From Pedobacter steynii (GTDB lineage Bacteria > Bacteroidota > Bacteroidia > Sphingobacteriales > Sphingobacteriaceae): a DNA stretch of 64,000 nucleotides. The stretch is from assembly GCF_900103665.1 (NCBI RefSeq), contig NZ_FNGY01000002.1:186001-250000 (forward strand), written 5' to 3'. Every line of letters begins with the position of its first letter. The first letter of the stretch is position 1. Under the pieces are notes generated by a model. That model did no database searches. It was not told where the DNA came from and worked only from the letters and a program-made list of their open reading frames with translations. A program made the position numbers and the translations under genes. Below, piece by piece: positions 24,943-33,682 of this stretch.

Positions 24943-26172
24943 CAACGACTTCCAATAAAAACAAGTTTATTTTTCTTGTTGCTATTTCCCTGTGGTTTAT
25001 ATGCCCAGAATGTTAGCAATATAACTACGCAGCAAACGGTGGAAACTGATACCTCTGCTCAGAAAGATCTGATCGATGTGGCCAAATCATGGTTTAAGAT
25101 AAAACCGAAGGAGATCAAGGCGGAACGGGGCAAAAAGATCTATTTCTCTATACTTCCGGTGAGCAGTACTGTTCCTGGTGGAAGTGGTCGCGCATTGGTT
25201 ACAAGTACCACAGCAGCCATGTATCTTGGGCCAAGAAAGACGACAAATTTGTCTTCTGTCACCTTTACGCCCTACTGGAATTTAGGAAACCGCTTTGGTT
25301 TGCCCTTACGCAGTACCATATGGCTTCCTGATAATAAATGGGTCATCCAGGGAGATACACGTTTTCTGGTTTACCCGCAATATACCTGGGGACTGGGGAG
25401 CAAAGCCGTAAATCCAGCACCTACCTTGGTCGATTACAAGTATATTCGTTTTTACCAAAGTGCACTGAAACAGGTCAGACCCTATTTCTTTGCCGGATTG
25501 GGATATAGTCTTGATTACCATTTTAATATAAAAAGTGAAGATCCGAATGTGAGCCTGAAACAGTATACAAACTATGAATACGGGACTGGCAGTAATTCTT
25601 TTTCTTCGGGTATCACTTTCAATTTACTGTATGATACCAGGAACAACTCCATTAATCCACTTCCAGGTATGTATGGCAACCTGGTTTATAGGGTCAATCC
25701 TAAATTTTTGGGAAGCAATGATTCATGGAGCTCGTTGTACCTGGATGTTAGAAAATATATTTCCATGAATCCATCAAAACCTGATCAGCAAAATACATTG
25801 GCTTTCTGGACTTACCTCTGGGCGAGCCTGGGAAATAAAACTCCTTATCTTGATTTACCCAGTATTGGTTGGGACCCCGCTAACCGCTCAGGCAGGGGGA
25901 TCGACCAGAACCGTTACCGTGGGCGGTCGTTGTTTTATCTGGAAAGTGAATACCGAAGGGACATTACCAATAATGGTTTGTTTGGTTTTGTGGTGTTTGC
26001 AAATGTGAATACGGTGAGTGGTTCGAAGGCTATGTTTAGCTCCTGGAAACCTGCTGTCGGTACGGGACTTCGGGTGAAATTCAATAAGAGCTCAAATACC
26101 AATATTGGTGTGGACTATGGAACGAGCAAAGGCTATAATAGCTTTACCTTTAGTCTTGGGGAGACTTTCTAA
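24940..26172 (+). CDS. BamA/TamA-family outer-membrane barrel protein without POTRA domains
   Basis: 410 aa. Signal peptide (~1-22, ending LYAQ), a ~40-residue linker with a basic KIKPKEIKAERGKK segment, then a 16-strand-type Omp85 barrel ending in Phe (SLGETF). The NRYRGRSLFYLESEYRRD stretch near 325-342 resembles the surface loop 6 region of BamA/TamA proteins. The length leaves no room for POTRA domains, unlike BamA (~800 aa). Such short Omp85 proteins are common in Bacteroidota and have no settled role. 74 bp after the glycosidase gene on the same strand; a terminator follows. Confidence 0.82.
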   Translation: MQRLPIKTSLFFLLLFPCGLYAQNVSNITTQQTVETDTSAQKDLIDVAKSWFKIKPKEIKAERGKKIYFSILPVSSTVPGGSGRALVTSTTAAMYLGPRKTTNLSSVTFTPYWNLGNRFGLPLRSTIWLPDNKWVIQGDTRFLVYPQYTWGLGSKAVNPAPTLVDYKYIRFYQSALKQVRPYFFAGLGYSLDYHFNIKSEDPNVSLKQYTNYEYGTGSNSFSSGITFNLLYDTRNNSINPLPGMYGNLVYRVNPKFLGSNDSWSSLYLDVRKYISMNPSKPDQQNTLAFWTYLWASLGNKTPYLDLPSIGWDPANRSGRGIDQNRYRGRSLFYLESEYRRDITNNGLFGFVVFANVNTVSGSKAMFSSWKPAVGTGLRVKFNKSSNTNIGVDYGTSKGYNSFTFSLGETF

Positions 26173-26213
26173 TATGCTTGCTTTTTCCGGTTGATTCCTA
26201 ACACGGCCTCAAG

Positions 26214-26250
26214 AAAAACCCTTGTTTTGAATTTCAAAACAGGGGTTTTT
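26214..26250. terminator. Bidirectional Rho-independent terminator
   Basis: AAAAACCCTTGTTTTGAA and TTTCAAAACAGGGGTTTTT pair over almost their whole length with a minimal loop. The A/T tracts on both sides allow termination in either direction. It serves the barrel gene and would also have served the minus-strand susD relic just beyond. Confidence 0.8.
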
Positions 26251-26582
26251 CATATGGAATGAGGTAGTTAGCTGATTTAATACCCTGGATTCTGAGTGTA
26301 ATTAGGGTTATCCAGGCTAAAATTGGCCTTTTATAGATGTAATATTTGGTTTATATGGGCTGAGAGCCATAACCTAAGATAGTTTATAATTTCTTAAAGT
26401 CCAATTTTGTTCTAAACGGAGGAAATAATTGACTTATTCAGGTAAAAAATGACGTTTTGTGATATTCTGAAATTTTGTTTTAAATATCTGCCTGTCAATG
26501 ATATTGTGTATGGTATTTTGATAATAAAGTAGTATTTTATGTTAGAAAACCTAAACCCGATTTTTCAATCATCTCAACCACT
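26251..26582. promoter_or_regulatory. Upstream region of TonB receptor with a susD relic
   Basis: 332 bp without an intact gene. It contains the susD 3' fragment on the minus strand and then about 250 bp of AT-rich sequence leading to the TonB receptor gene. No promoter matching both consensus elements was found. A GGGCTGAGAG string at 26357-26366 was considered for a TPP riboswitch and rejected. Confidence 0.5.
26277..26330 (-). pseudogene. susD/ragB gene, C-terminal relic
   Basis: The minus strand reads K-A-N then FSLDNPNYTQNPGY and a TAA stop. The ending QNPGY-stop, after an Asn-Pro pair, is characteristic of SusD/RagB nutrient-uptake lipoproteins. Immediately upstream in the same frame is a stop codon (26331-26333), and beyond it only faint resemblance. 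So about 17 codons survive, lying just before a terminator as the end of a real gene would. Confidence 0.6.
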
Positions 26583-29348
26583 ATGAAAAAAACATTATTA
26601 CTCTTCTTTGCACTATTGTTTCTGAGCTCAGAACTGATTTTTGCACAAAAAAAGACCATTACCGGAACGGTGACAGATGCCGCGACCAAAGAAACGTTAA
26701 TTGGTGTATCCGTATACATCAAAGGAAGTAAACAAGGGACCAGTACCAATTCCGGCGGACAGTTCTCTATTGATGCAGCACCAACAGATCAACTCGTGTT
26801 CAGTTATACCGGATATAAACCGGTTACCCAATTGGTGGGTACGAACACCAGTTTTCAAATCATTTTGGAAAGTAATCCTGCTCAGCTGGACGAAGTTGTA
26901 CTCATCGGTACGCGTTCAGCAGGGCGGGTAAAGCTGGAAACGGCAGTTCCGGTGGATATTGTGAATGTGAGTAAGACTGCCGCGACCACGGGAAGGCTCG
27001 AACTCACCGATATCTTAAATTATGCTGCGCCTTCCTTTAATTATAACAAGCAGTCGGGCTCTGATGGTGCAGATCATGTGGAGCTTGGGACGCTGAGAGG
27101 ATTGGGGCCGGATCAAACCCTGGTCCTGGTAAACGGTAAACGCCGGCATTCAACCGCCTTTGTTTCTGTATTTGGAACCAGAGGCAGGGGGAACTCAGGT
27201 GTCGATCTGAGTACCATTCCTACAGCTGCAATTGAGCGGGTGGAGATCCTGCGTGACGGCGCTTCAGCACAATACGGTTCTGATGCGATAGCGGGTGTAA
27301 TTAACCTGGTGCTTAAAAAGAGTGTAGATGAATTTAATGCCAATGTCGGTTATTCCGGATATTATGATCCTGCCTTTAACAGCAAGAAAAGTGTGGCCGC
27401 TGCCCAATATCCGCATGGGGGTACAATTGACGGTAATGCCTTTACTTTTGATGCGAACTATGGCCTGAAAATCGGAAAAACAGGCTTCATTAACCTCAGT
27501 GCCGACTATTCCAAAAATGGCAAAACTTATCGTCAGACAAAGGATACGGCAACTGCAAATCCTAAGGCCCTTCCTTTAAATACGCCAAGACGCGCAAATG
27601 GCGATGGATCATCAGAAGGAGGAACGATCTTTTTTAACAGTGAGATTCCGGTAAGTACGAAGACTACTTTTTACAGCTTTGGTGGATACAGTTACAAAGG
27701 ATCAGATGCCTATGCTTTTACCCGTAACTTCTCTTCCAGACCGGAACGTTTCCCTACCAATGGGGCGAATATTATTCCTGTAGAAGGAATTATCGTAAAA
27801 ACACCTGACGGGGAATCCTATTACAATCCGCTCATTGAAACAAAGATTAAAGACCTGGGCTTTGCTGCGGGGATAAAAGGAAGTTTTGGAGAGGCCTGGA
27901 ACTGGGACCTGAGTAACAATACCGGAAACAATGATTTTCATTTTTATGGAAAAAAGACTTTTAATGCTTCCCTGGGTGCAGATAAAACTTCTTTTGATGA
28001 TGGAGGTTCCGAATTTTTACAGAATACAACAAATTTGAACTTTAGCAAGCGTTTTGATAAAGTACTTTCCGGATTTAACCTTGGCTTTGGTGCAGAATAC
28101 CGTTATGAGCGTTATAAAATTTCTGCAGGTGAGGAAGCTTCCTATAAGAATTACGATCCTGCGGGGATCAAGGCTGCGGGATCACAGGGCTTTCCTGGTT
28201 TTCAGCCGGGAGATGCCGCGAATTCCAACCGCTCTGTCTTTGGAGGATTTGTTGATTTCGAGTTGGATGCGACCGACAAATGGCTGATCAGTTTTGCGAA
28301 CCGACTGGAACATTACAGCGATTTTGGTTATAATTTCAGTACGAAGTTTGCCACGCGTTATAAAATTGCCGATAATTTTAACATCCGTGGTTCAGTAGGT
28401 ACGGGCTTCCGTGCGCCTTCTTTACAGCAGATCAATTACAGTTCGACCTTCACGAATGTGCAGGGATCTATCATTTCTGAAGTAAAGATTGCACCCAATA
28501 CGAGTTCGATCACCAAGGCTGCGGGAATCCCGAACCTGAAACAGGAAACCTCAAAAAACGCAGGTCTGGGCTTTACCTTTAAACCCATTCCTGAATTTAG
28601 CATTACCGTAGATGGCTATATCATCAATGTGAAAGACCGTGTGGTATTGTCCGGGCAGTTTAGTGCAGATGATACCACTCTTGACCCTTCATTTACGGAT
28701 GCTTTAAAAGCACTTCGGGTAGGTACGGCACAGTTTTTTGCCAATGCAGTGAATACCACTAACCGCGGACTCGATGTGGTACTGGATTATAATAAAACAG
28801 TAGGGGATAACCGATACCGGATTTTATTTACCGGGAATTTCCAGAGTATGGACATTGATAAAGTGAACTATCCAACTATTCTGGGCAAAACTGAGGCGCT
28901 AAAGGAAACCTTTCTGAGTTCAAGAGAGAAGAAATTTATTTTAGCTTCTGCACCGAAAGTAAAGTTTTCTTTAAATCCTGAATATGGGCATCAGGACCTG
29001 ACCGTTGGTCTGCGTTTTACCTATTTCGGAAAAGTAGACATCTATGGATATGGTGACGGAACAGGGACTTCTCCTGTGGTTCCGAAAGATGATGGTTCCG
29101 GTTCCGTTGCAGATTTGTACAACTATAGCGGAAAGCTGGTGAGTGATGTGTATTTATCTTATAAACTGAATAAATACGCACGGATTTCACTGGGCGCGGA
29201 TAACATATTGAACGTCCATCCTGATCTTGGCTATATTCCGGGTGCAAAGGGTTGGGCTTATAATAACGAACCTGCCGGGCCGTTTGATGCCGTTCAGATG
29301 GGCGGAAATGGAAGACGGATTTTTGCAAGGATCGGTTTTAATTTTTAG
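26583..29348 (+). CDS. TonB-dependent receptor, paralogue of the one at 14153-17038
   Basis: 921 aa. Signal peptide (to ~22), CarboxypepD_reg-like domain (~24-105: TITGTVTDAATKETLIGVSV), plug (~110-245 with LRGLGPDQTLVLVNGKRRHS and RVEILRDGASAQYGSDAIAG) and a barrel ending in Phe (RIGFNF). It shares domain order and many barrel segments with the receptor 10 kb upstream on the other strand. No susD gene follows it, although a susD relic lies just upstream on the opposite strand. Ligand unknown. A strong terminator follows. Confidence 0.93.
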   Translation: MKKTLLLFFALLFLSSELIFAQKKTITGTVTDAATKETLIGVSVYIKGSKQGTSTNSGGQFSIDAAPTDQLVFSYTGYKPVTQLVGTNTSFQIILESNPAQLDEVVLIGTRSAGRVKLETAVPVDIVNVSKTAATTGRLELTDILNYAAPSFNYNKQSGSDGADHVELGTLRGLGPDQTLVLVNGKRRHSTAFVSVFGTRGRGNSGVDLSTIPTAAIERVEILRDGASAQYGSDAIAGVINLVLKKSVDEFNANVGYSGYYDPAFNSKKSVAAAQYPHGGTIDGNAFTFDANYGLKIGKTGFINLSADYSKNGKTYRQTKDTATANPKALPLNTPRRANGDGSSEGGTIFFNSEIPVSTKTTFYSFGGYSYKGSDAYAFTRNFSSRPERFPTNGANIIPVEGIIVKTPDGESYYNPLIETKIKDLGFAAGIKGSFGEAWNWDLSNNTGNNDFHFYGKKTFNASLGADKTSFDDGGSEFLQNTTNLNFSKRFDKVLSGFNLGFGAEYRYERYKISAGEEASYKNYDPAGIKAAGSQGFPGFQPGDAANSNRSVFGGFVDFELDATDKWLISFANRLEHYSDFGYNFSTKFATRYKIADNFNIRGSVGTGFRAPSLQQINYSSTFTNVQGSIISEVKIAPNTSSITKAAGIPNLKQETSKNAGLGFTFKPIPEFSITVDGYIINVKDRVVLSGQFSADDTTLDPSFTDALKALRVGTAQFFANAVNTTNRGLDVVLDYNKTVGDNRYRILFTGNFQSMDIDKVNYPTILGKTEALKETFLSSREKKFILASAPKVKFSLNPEYGHQDLTVGLRFTYFGKVDIYGYGDGTGTSPVVPKDDGSGSVADLYNYSGKLVSDVYLSYKLNKYARISLGADNILNVHPDLGYIPGAKGWAYNNEPAGPFDAVQMGGNGRRIFARIGFNF

Positions 29349-29359
29349 TATCCCATCAG

Positions 29360-29402
29360 GACCCGTATCATTCCGATTTCTCAGAATGGTACGGGTCTTT
29401 TT
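29360..29402 (+). terminator. Rho-independent terminator of the TonB receptor gene
   Basis: GACCCGTATCATTC (29360-29373) pairs with GAATGGTACGGGTC (29384-29397), 14 bp with one G:U, then a run of Ts. It starts 12 bp after the stop codon. The convergent DinB-like gene ends at 29405. Confidence 0.88.
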
Positions 29403-29404
29403 TA

Positions 29405-29899
29405 TCAACCCATTTTTCCAAGAAGCCAGCGTAAGGAGGCCAGGTGTTCCAAATCATGACTGCAGAGGAAATGAAGTAAGGATCGAAGTGTAATGTTGCC
29501 ATACCCTTCAAAATAGGCAGGTCTGTCCCATTGCTGATCTTCAATTTCCCCGATCATTGCGATCGTCTTTTTCCTTGCTTCCTGAAAGGCTATAATCGTT
29601 CCCTTTAAATCCGCTCCTTTATAATTCCTTTCTATGGCCAGTTCGTATCCTTCTACTGACCCTAAAGTAGGATTATCTTCTTTCAGGATGGCCTGAATCC
29701 TATGGTGATATCCATCTGTTTCTATATCTCTGATGTGGCAGATCTGCTCAATTGCAGAAAACCTTTCTCCGGGAATGCCATCCCATGATTCAGGTGTCCA
29801 GGTTAATTGTTCCGGTTTAAATAACAACAGCACATTTTCTATTTGTTTCGATTGATCAGACAGGGAGGAGAATAATTGTTTCATGACTAAATTTATCAC
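29405..29899 (-). CDS. DinB-like metal-dependent protein (DinB_2/YfiT superfamily)
   Basis: 164 aa, a four-helix bundle pattern. The three metal-ligand histidines of the DinB/YfiT superfamily can be placed: EQICHIRDIE (~50-60), then CSHDLEHLASL near the C-terminus. An ESWDGIPGERFS loop lies between helices. Members include thiol-dependent transferases such as bacillithiol or mycothiol S-transferases, and many of unknown role. A start at the sixth residue (MKQLFSSL) is equally plausible. Monocistronic. Confidence 0.82.
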   Translation of the reverse strand: MINLVMKQLFSSLSDQSKQIENVLLLFKPEQLTWTPESWDGIPGERFSAIEQICHIRDIETDGYHHRIQAILKEDNPTLGSVEGYELAIERNYKGADLKGTIIAFQEARKKTIAMIGEIEDQQWDRPAYFEGYGNITLRSLLHFLCSHDLEHLASLRWLLGKMG

Positions 29900-29992
29900 T
29901 TATAAACAGGAAGAAAAACCAATTAACTAATGATGACCAAGGATTTACAATTAAAAACAGGTATAGCCGTTATAGGTGTTTCCTGTATACCT

Positions 29993-30580
29993 ATGACGCG
30001 TAAAATATTTCTCCTGACCTGCTTTTGTTTCCTGTTCTGTTTTTCTGTTTCCGCGCAAGAGTCCGGCTTTAGTACAAAGTTGCCGATAGCAGAAGCGGAG
30101 GCTTTTGTCAAAAAGAAGAATATGGATGCCTCCATGTGTATTCTGGTAGACATGCGGATACATTCCGGTAAAAACCGAATATTTGTATGGGATTTTAAGA
30201 AAAAGGAAGTACTGATCACCGGTCTTTGCGCACATGGTGTAGGCGGAGGAAGTACCGCGAATAAACCTGTGTTCAGCAACACCATTGGCAGCAATTGCAC
30301 TGCGCTGGGGAAATACAGGATTGGGAAACGCGGTTATAGCAATTGGGGAATCCACATCAACTATAAGATGCATGGCTTAGAAAAGACCAATGACAATGCT
30401 TATTCGAGAATCATCGTACTGCATTCCTATTCACCCGTCCAGAACCATGAGATTTATCCAAACACTTTATTTGGGCAAAGCGCAGGATGTCCCGTCCTGG
30501 CAGATGAGGTGATGCGGAAGGTAGACCAGCTGTTGAGGAAAAAGAATAAACCTGTGTTGCTCTGGATTTATAATGGATAA
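29993..30580 (+). CDS. Secreted murein L,D-transpeptidase catalytic-domain protein (YkuD_2 type)
   Basis: 195 aa from the chosen ATG, which puts a clean signal peptide at the start (MTRKIFLLT...VSAQE). An ATG 63 bp upstream is in frame but adds a non-signal extension. The catalytic-type motif is at the C-terminus: VLHSYSPVQNHE and then GQSAGCPVL, the Ser-x-Gly-Cys nucleophile pattern. The N-terminal half has ILVDMRIHSGKNRIFVWDF. The YkuD_2 family probably cross-links or trims peptidoglycan in the periplasm. The gene is separated from the convergent metzincin gene by a terminator. Confidence 0.82.
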   Translation: MTRKIFLLTCFCFLFCFSVSAQESGFSTKLPIAEAEAFVKKKNMDASMCILVDMRIHSGKNRIFVWDFKKKEVLITGLCAHGVGGGSTANKPVFSNTIGSNCTALGKYRIGKRGYSNWGIHINYKMHGLEKTNDNAYSRIIVLHSYSPVQNHEIYPNTLFGQSAGCPVLADEVMRKVDQLLRKKNKPVLLWIYNG

Positions 30581-30613
30581 AAAAAACCTTCAGAAGCTTT
30601 GCTTCCGAAGGTT
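30579..30613 (-). terminator. Rho-independent terminator of the metzincin gene
   Basis: AACCTTCAGAAGC (30585-30597) and GCTTCCGAAGGTT (30601-30613) form a 13-bp stem with one mismatch and a TTT loop. On the minus strand it is followed by eight Ts. Confidence 0.85.
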
Positions 30614-30668
30614 CAGTATCTGCCCGAATGAATTTTTAGGATGAGTTATGAGCGCGCGCGTTTAACGA

Positions 30669-31460
30669 TTATCTGCCAGGATAAATACTGGTCATGTATA
30701 ATGCGTCGTTTGCTGAAATAGTAGTGTTGTTGGCTGCAATGGTTACATTATTCGTTGTAAATTGTGCCTGAACAGGGTAGTGCATGATGGAAGCTTTATC
30801 ATAAGCGGAATAGTACAATCCGGTTCTCGAAGAAACAGCAAGCACATTATAGTCTACCTGTGCTTTTGTCCAATAATTTGGTGCACCCATATAGTAGTTG
30901 TAAACGGCTTGAGTATTCCATGGAATATTGGCATCAGGATGCGATTGTTCGTGGTTCAAGCCTAAAGCATGACCAAATTCATGGGTTACTGTCCTTCTGA
31001 ATTCTGTTTCGCTGGTATTGTCATTGAACCAGCCATAGTTCATAGAAACGGTTTTGTTTTTGGTGTCTATTCCAATGTAAGACCAGGATCCTCCTGCATC
31101 AAAAGCAACCTTAATATCTGCTGCGGCATTGTCTGCTACAAACTGAAAGGTAAGGTTGGCATAAGTTTCCCAGCTTTTCGCATACTGCTGAACTTTAGAT
31201 CTTACATAAGCACTTCCTCCGCTAAACCTAACTTTGATGGTACTTCCATTTGGCCATATTTTATTGGCCGGTCCGTTCGACTCTGTACCGGGTGTTTTAC
31301 CATCAGGTGAATCGACCTTCATTTCACAAGAGAACGGGGCAGTGGATGCTGATTTTGATACAGGTGTTTCTTCCTGGGATGAATTTTCAGTGTTTTTTTT
31401 ACAGCCTGCCATGATTAAAAGCGTAACTGCGATGAACAATAGGTTTTTTGTAATTTTCAT
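30669..31460 (-). CDS. Metzincin (astacin/matrixin-like) zinc protease lipoprotein
   Basis: 263 aa from the ATG chosen because it gives a lipoprotein signal (MKITKNLLFI...LIMAGC). An upstream ATG at 31547 would add a His-rich extension without signal character. The mature part contains VTHEFGHALGLNHEQS, the HExxHxxGxxH zinc site of metzincins with the Glu that follows in astacins, and SIMHYP, the Met-turn. The N-terminal strand region (GSTIKVRFSGGSAYVRSKV) is the usual start of such catalytic domains. No separate propeptide is evident. Predicted at the cell surface. Terminated by a strong hairpin. Confidence 0.9.
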   Translation of the reverse strand: MKITKNLLFIAVTLLIMAGCKKNTENSSQEETPVSKSASTAPFSCEMKVDSPDGKTPGTESNGPANKIWPNGSTIKVRFSGGSAYVRSKVQQYAKSWETYANLTFQFVADNAAADIKVAFDAGGSWSYIGIDTKNKTVSMNYGWFNDNTSETEFRRTVTHEFGHALGLNHEQSHPDANIPWNTQAVYNYYMGAPNYWTKAQVDYNVLAVSSRTGLYYSAYDKASIMHYPVQAQFTTNNVTIAANNTTISANDALYMTSIYPGR

Positions 31461-31600
31461 AAATTGGTTAGTTTCTCGGTAGATACTAATCCCAAGGTAT
31501 GGTAATTTTTTTGATACATTGTGATGATGGTGATTTTTTTTTGTCAACAGTATAAAATTTTTGATACTATTAAGCCTTCATCCTTTAGACGCTTTTTTCT

Positions 31601-32692
31601 ATGAAATTTCTGAAATTAACCTGCATCCCGCTTTTTCTATTGTGCTATAGTTTCCCCGGAAGGGCGCAACAGCTAAAGCCTGGATTCGATAAAGCCGAAT
31701 ACAGAGAATTGATTTACTTGTCGGCGGTATCATTTGAATTTCCGGAGAAGGCTAAGCTGATTCCTAAACCTGAGCATTCCAAACTGGCCTATCAGAGTAA
31801 ATCCATTGGACTGGATAATGCCTGGGAATTATGGATTAAAGACCGTTCGACTGCCGTTTTGGGGATAAGAGGTTCTACCGCAAAGAGCGAAAGCTGGCTG
31901 GCAAACCTGTATGCGGCAATGGTTCCGGCAAAAGGAGAACTCAAAATTAACGACCAACATACTTTCAAGTATGAGTTGTCCGCCGATCCTAAGGCTGCAG
32001 TTCATGCCGGTTTCCTGATCAGTACCGCATTTATTGCGGAGGATATGCTGCCTAAAATAGATTCCTGTTACCAATCCGGAATCCGGGATTTTATCATCAT
32101 GGGACATAGTCAGGGCGGGGCAATCAGCTATTTGTTAACTGCTCATTTGTATCACTTGCAAAAGCAGGGGCGTTTACCTAAGGACATTCGTTTTAAGACC
32201 TATTGTAGTGCAGCGCCTAAACCAGGAAACCTGTATTTCGCTTACAGCTATGAAGCGGCGACGCAAAATGGCTGGGCCTACAATGTAATCAATGCGGCAG
32301 ACTGGGTGCCTCAGACTCCCTTTTCCGTACAAATGCTGGATGATCTGCCAGAAGTAAGTCCGGTACCATTGATCGAAGGGCTCATTAAAAAGCAATCCTT
32401 TTTTAAGCGGATATTCCTCAATATGATGTATAACAAGGTACGGAACCCCTCGCGCAAAGTCGTAAAACGTTATCAGAAGCTATTGGGAGAGGAGATGGCG
32501 AAGAGAATAAAAACCTATCTGCCGGATTATAAAGCTCCTGCTTATTACAATAGCAGTAACTATGTACGGACGGGAACCTCAATTGTTTTGTATCCTGATT
32601 CAGCTTATGCTCAGAAATTTCCAAATGAGGGTAAAGACATCATGATTCATCATTCTTTTCCGCCCTATCTTTATCTGCTTGAACAAGAATAA
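31601..32692 (+). CDS. Secreted class 3-type lipase
   Basis: 363 aa with a signal peptide (to ~22, PGRAQ). The alpha/beta-hydrolase nucleophile elbow MGHSQGG places Ser170. Candidate acid and base are in NAADWVPQTP (~230-237) and the near-terminal MIHHSF. TAVLGIRGSTAKSESWLAN (~85-102) is the oxyanion-hole strand typical of fungal-type class 3 lipases. Substrate is probably a glyceride or other ester outside the inner membrane. Transcribed divergently from the metzincin gene and 75 bp from the next gene. Confidence 0.87.
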   Translation: MKFLKLTCIPLFLLCYSFPGRAQQLKPGFDKAEYRELIYLSAVSFEFPEKAKLIPKPEHSKLAYQSKSIGLDNAWELWIKDRSTAVLGIRGSTAKSESWLANLYAAMVPAKGELKINDQHTFKYELSADPKAAVHAGFLISTAFIAEDMLPKIDSCYQSGIRDFIIMGHSQGGAISYLLTAHLYHLQKQGRLPKDIRFKTYCSAAPKPGNLYFAYSYEAATQNGWAYNVINAADWVPQTPFSVQMLDDLPEVSPVPLIEGLIKKQSFFKRIFLNMMYNKVRNPSRKVVKRYQKLLGEEMAKRIKTYLPDYKAPAYYNSSNYVRTGTSIVLYPDSAYAQKFPNEGKDIMIHHSFPPYLYLLEQE

Positions 32693-32767
32693 ACCGATAG
32701 TTTATAGTAAGAATATTCATTTTATATCCGAAATTGGCCATCACATCGCTTTGATCTTAAATTGTTA

Positions 32768-33682
32768 ATGGGCAACAAAATCGTCAGGTTCGTTTTCTTC
32801 GGTAATTATTTCGTAGGATTGCTTGCGGTTGCGCTTACGGTAGAAGCGACTCAGCAGCTCCGGCTGCCCTACAATTCCGGGAATTATTATTTGCTGTTGT
32901 TTTTAGCGCCCACTATTTATTATACCTACGCTTATCATAAGATTTCGGCTCAGCCTGCTTCAAATAATCCCCGCAGTCAGTGGTATGCTAAACATCGTTT
33001 TTTTATCAGCTGGAGTCAGGGAATTCTTTTTAGTTTATGTATGGCTTTGGCTTTGCGGCTGCTCTATGTCAACTATAACAATATTTTGGACCTGCCCTTT
33101 AATTATTGGATCGCTATTATAGTGATTATCCTGGCAGGCGGACTGTATTACCGGCTGCTACCCAGGTCTTTTCTGAACTTTGATTTACGGAATACAGGCT
33201 GGTTAAAGGCTTTTGTGATTGGCTTTGTATGGGCCTGCTGCGCCAATGTTCTGCCGTTGATTATGCTCAAAATAGAAACCGGTGTCGGTTATCATGATCC
33301 GTTGTTATGGACCTGGCTGTTCATCAAGAACTGGATGTTCTGCACGGTGAACGCGATTTTATTCGATATCAAGGATTATCCTACTGATGCCAATAAACAC
33401 CTGAAAACATTTGTCGTCAGTTTTGGTTTAAGGCGAACCATATTTTATATCCTGATTCCATTGCTGGTAATTGGCATGATCTCTCTGTTCATCTTTGCAA
33501 GTTATAAAGGCTTTGGTCCAATCCCAACGGCACTGAATATTCTGCCTTTCATCCTGACCATCTATATTGCCTATTCTATGCGCCGGAGAAAAAACATCCT
33601 ATACTATCTGATGGTGATTGACGGATTGATTTTGTTTAAAGCTATTTGTGGCATCATTGCCATGCAATTCATGGTCTTATGA
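32768..33682 (+). CDS. UbiA-like prenyltransferase-fold membrane protein (divergent)
   Basis: 304 aa from ATG 32768 (an in-frame TTG lies 6 bp earlier). Eight or nine hydrophobic segments. ILFDIKDYPTDANKHLKT between them matches the second aspartate motif of UbiA prenyltransferases (DxKDxxxD). The first motif (NDxxDxxxD) is not evident in its usual place; instead there is TYAYHKIS after the second helix. This may be a divergent prenyltransferase or a UbiA-fold protein with another role. It is coupled by an ATGA overlap to a methyltransferase. The pairing recalls quinone or polyprenyl-lipid tailoring, with no other pathway gene nearby. Confidence 0.65.
   Translation: MGNKIVRFVFFGNYFVGLLAVALTVEATQQLRLPYNSGNYYLLLFLAPTIYYTYAYHKISAQPASNNPRSQWYAKHRFFISWSQGILFSLCMALALRLLYVNYNNILDLPFNYWIAIIVIILAGGLYYRLLPRSFLNFDLRNTGWLKAFVIGFVWACCANVLPLIMLKIETGVGYHDPLLWTWLFIKNWMFCTVNAILFDIKDYPTDANKHLKTFVVSFGLRRTIFYILIPLLVIGMISLFIFASYKGFGPIPTALNILPFILTIYIAYSMRRRKNILYYLMVIDGLILFKAICGIIAMQFMVL

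Noticed and set aside
26350..26390. GGGCTGAGAG string resembling the TPP riboswitch CUGAGA
   Set aside because: The second conserved arm (ACCUGAUCUGG-like) is missing and the downstream gene is a TonB receptor with no thiamine gene near.
31461..31547. Longer start for the metzincin gene with a His-rich N-terminus
   Set aside because: The later ATG gives a proper lipoprotein signal with lipobox; the extension has no function and would bury it.
33646..33678. Earlier ATG for the methyltransferase
   Set aside because: It lies inside the membrane gene; the ATGA overlap gives the expected methyltransferase N-terminus.
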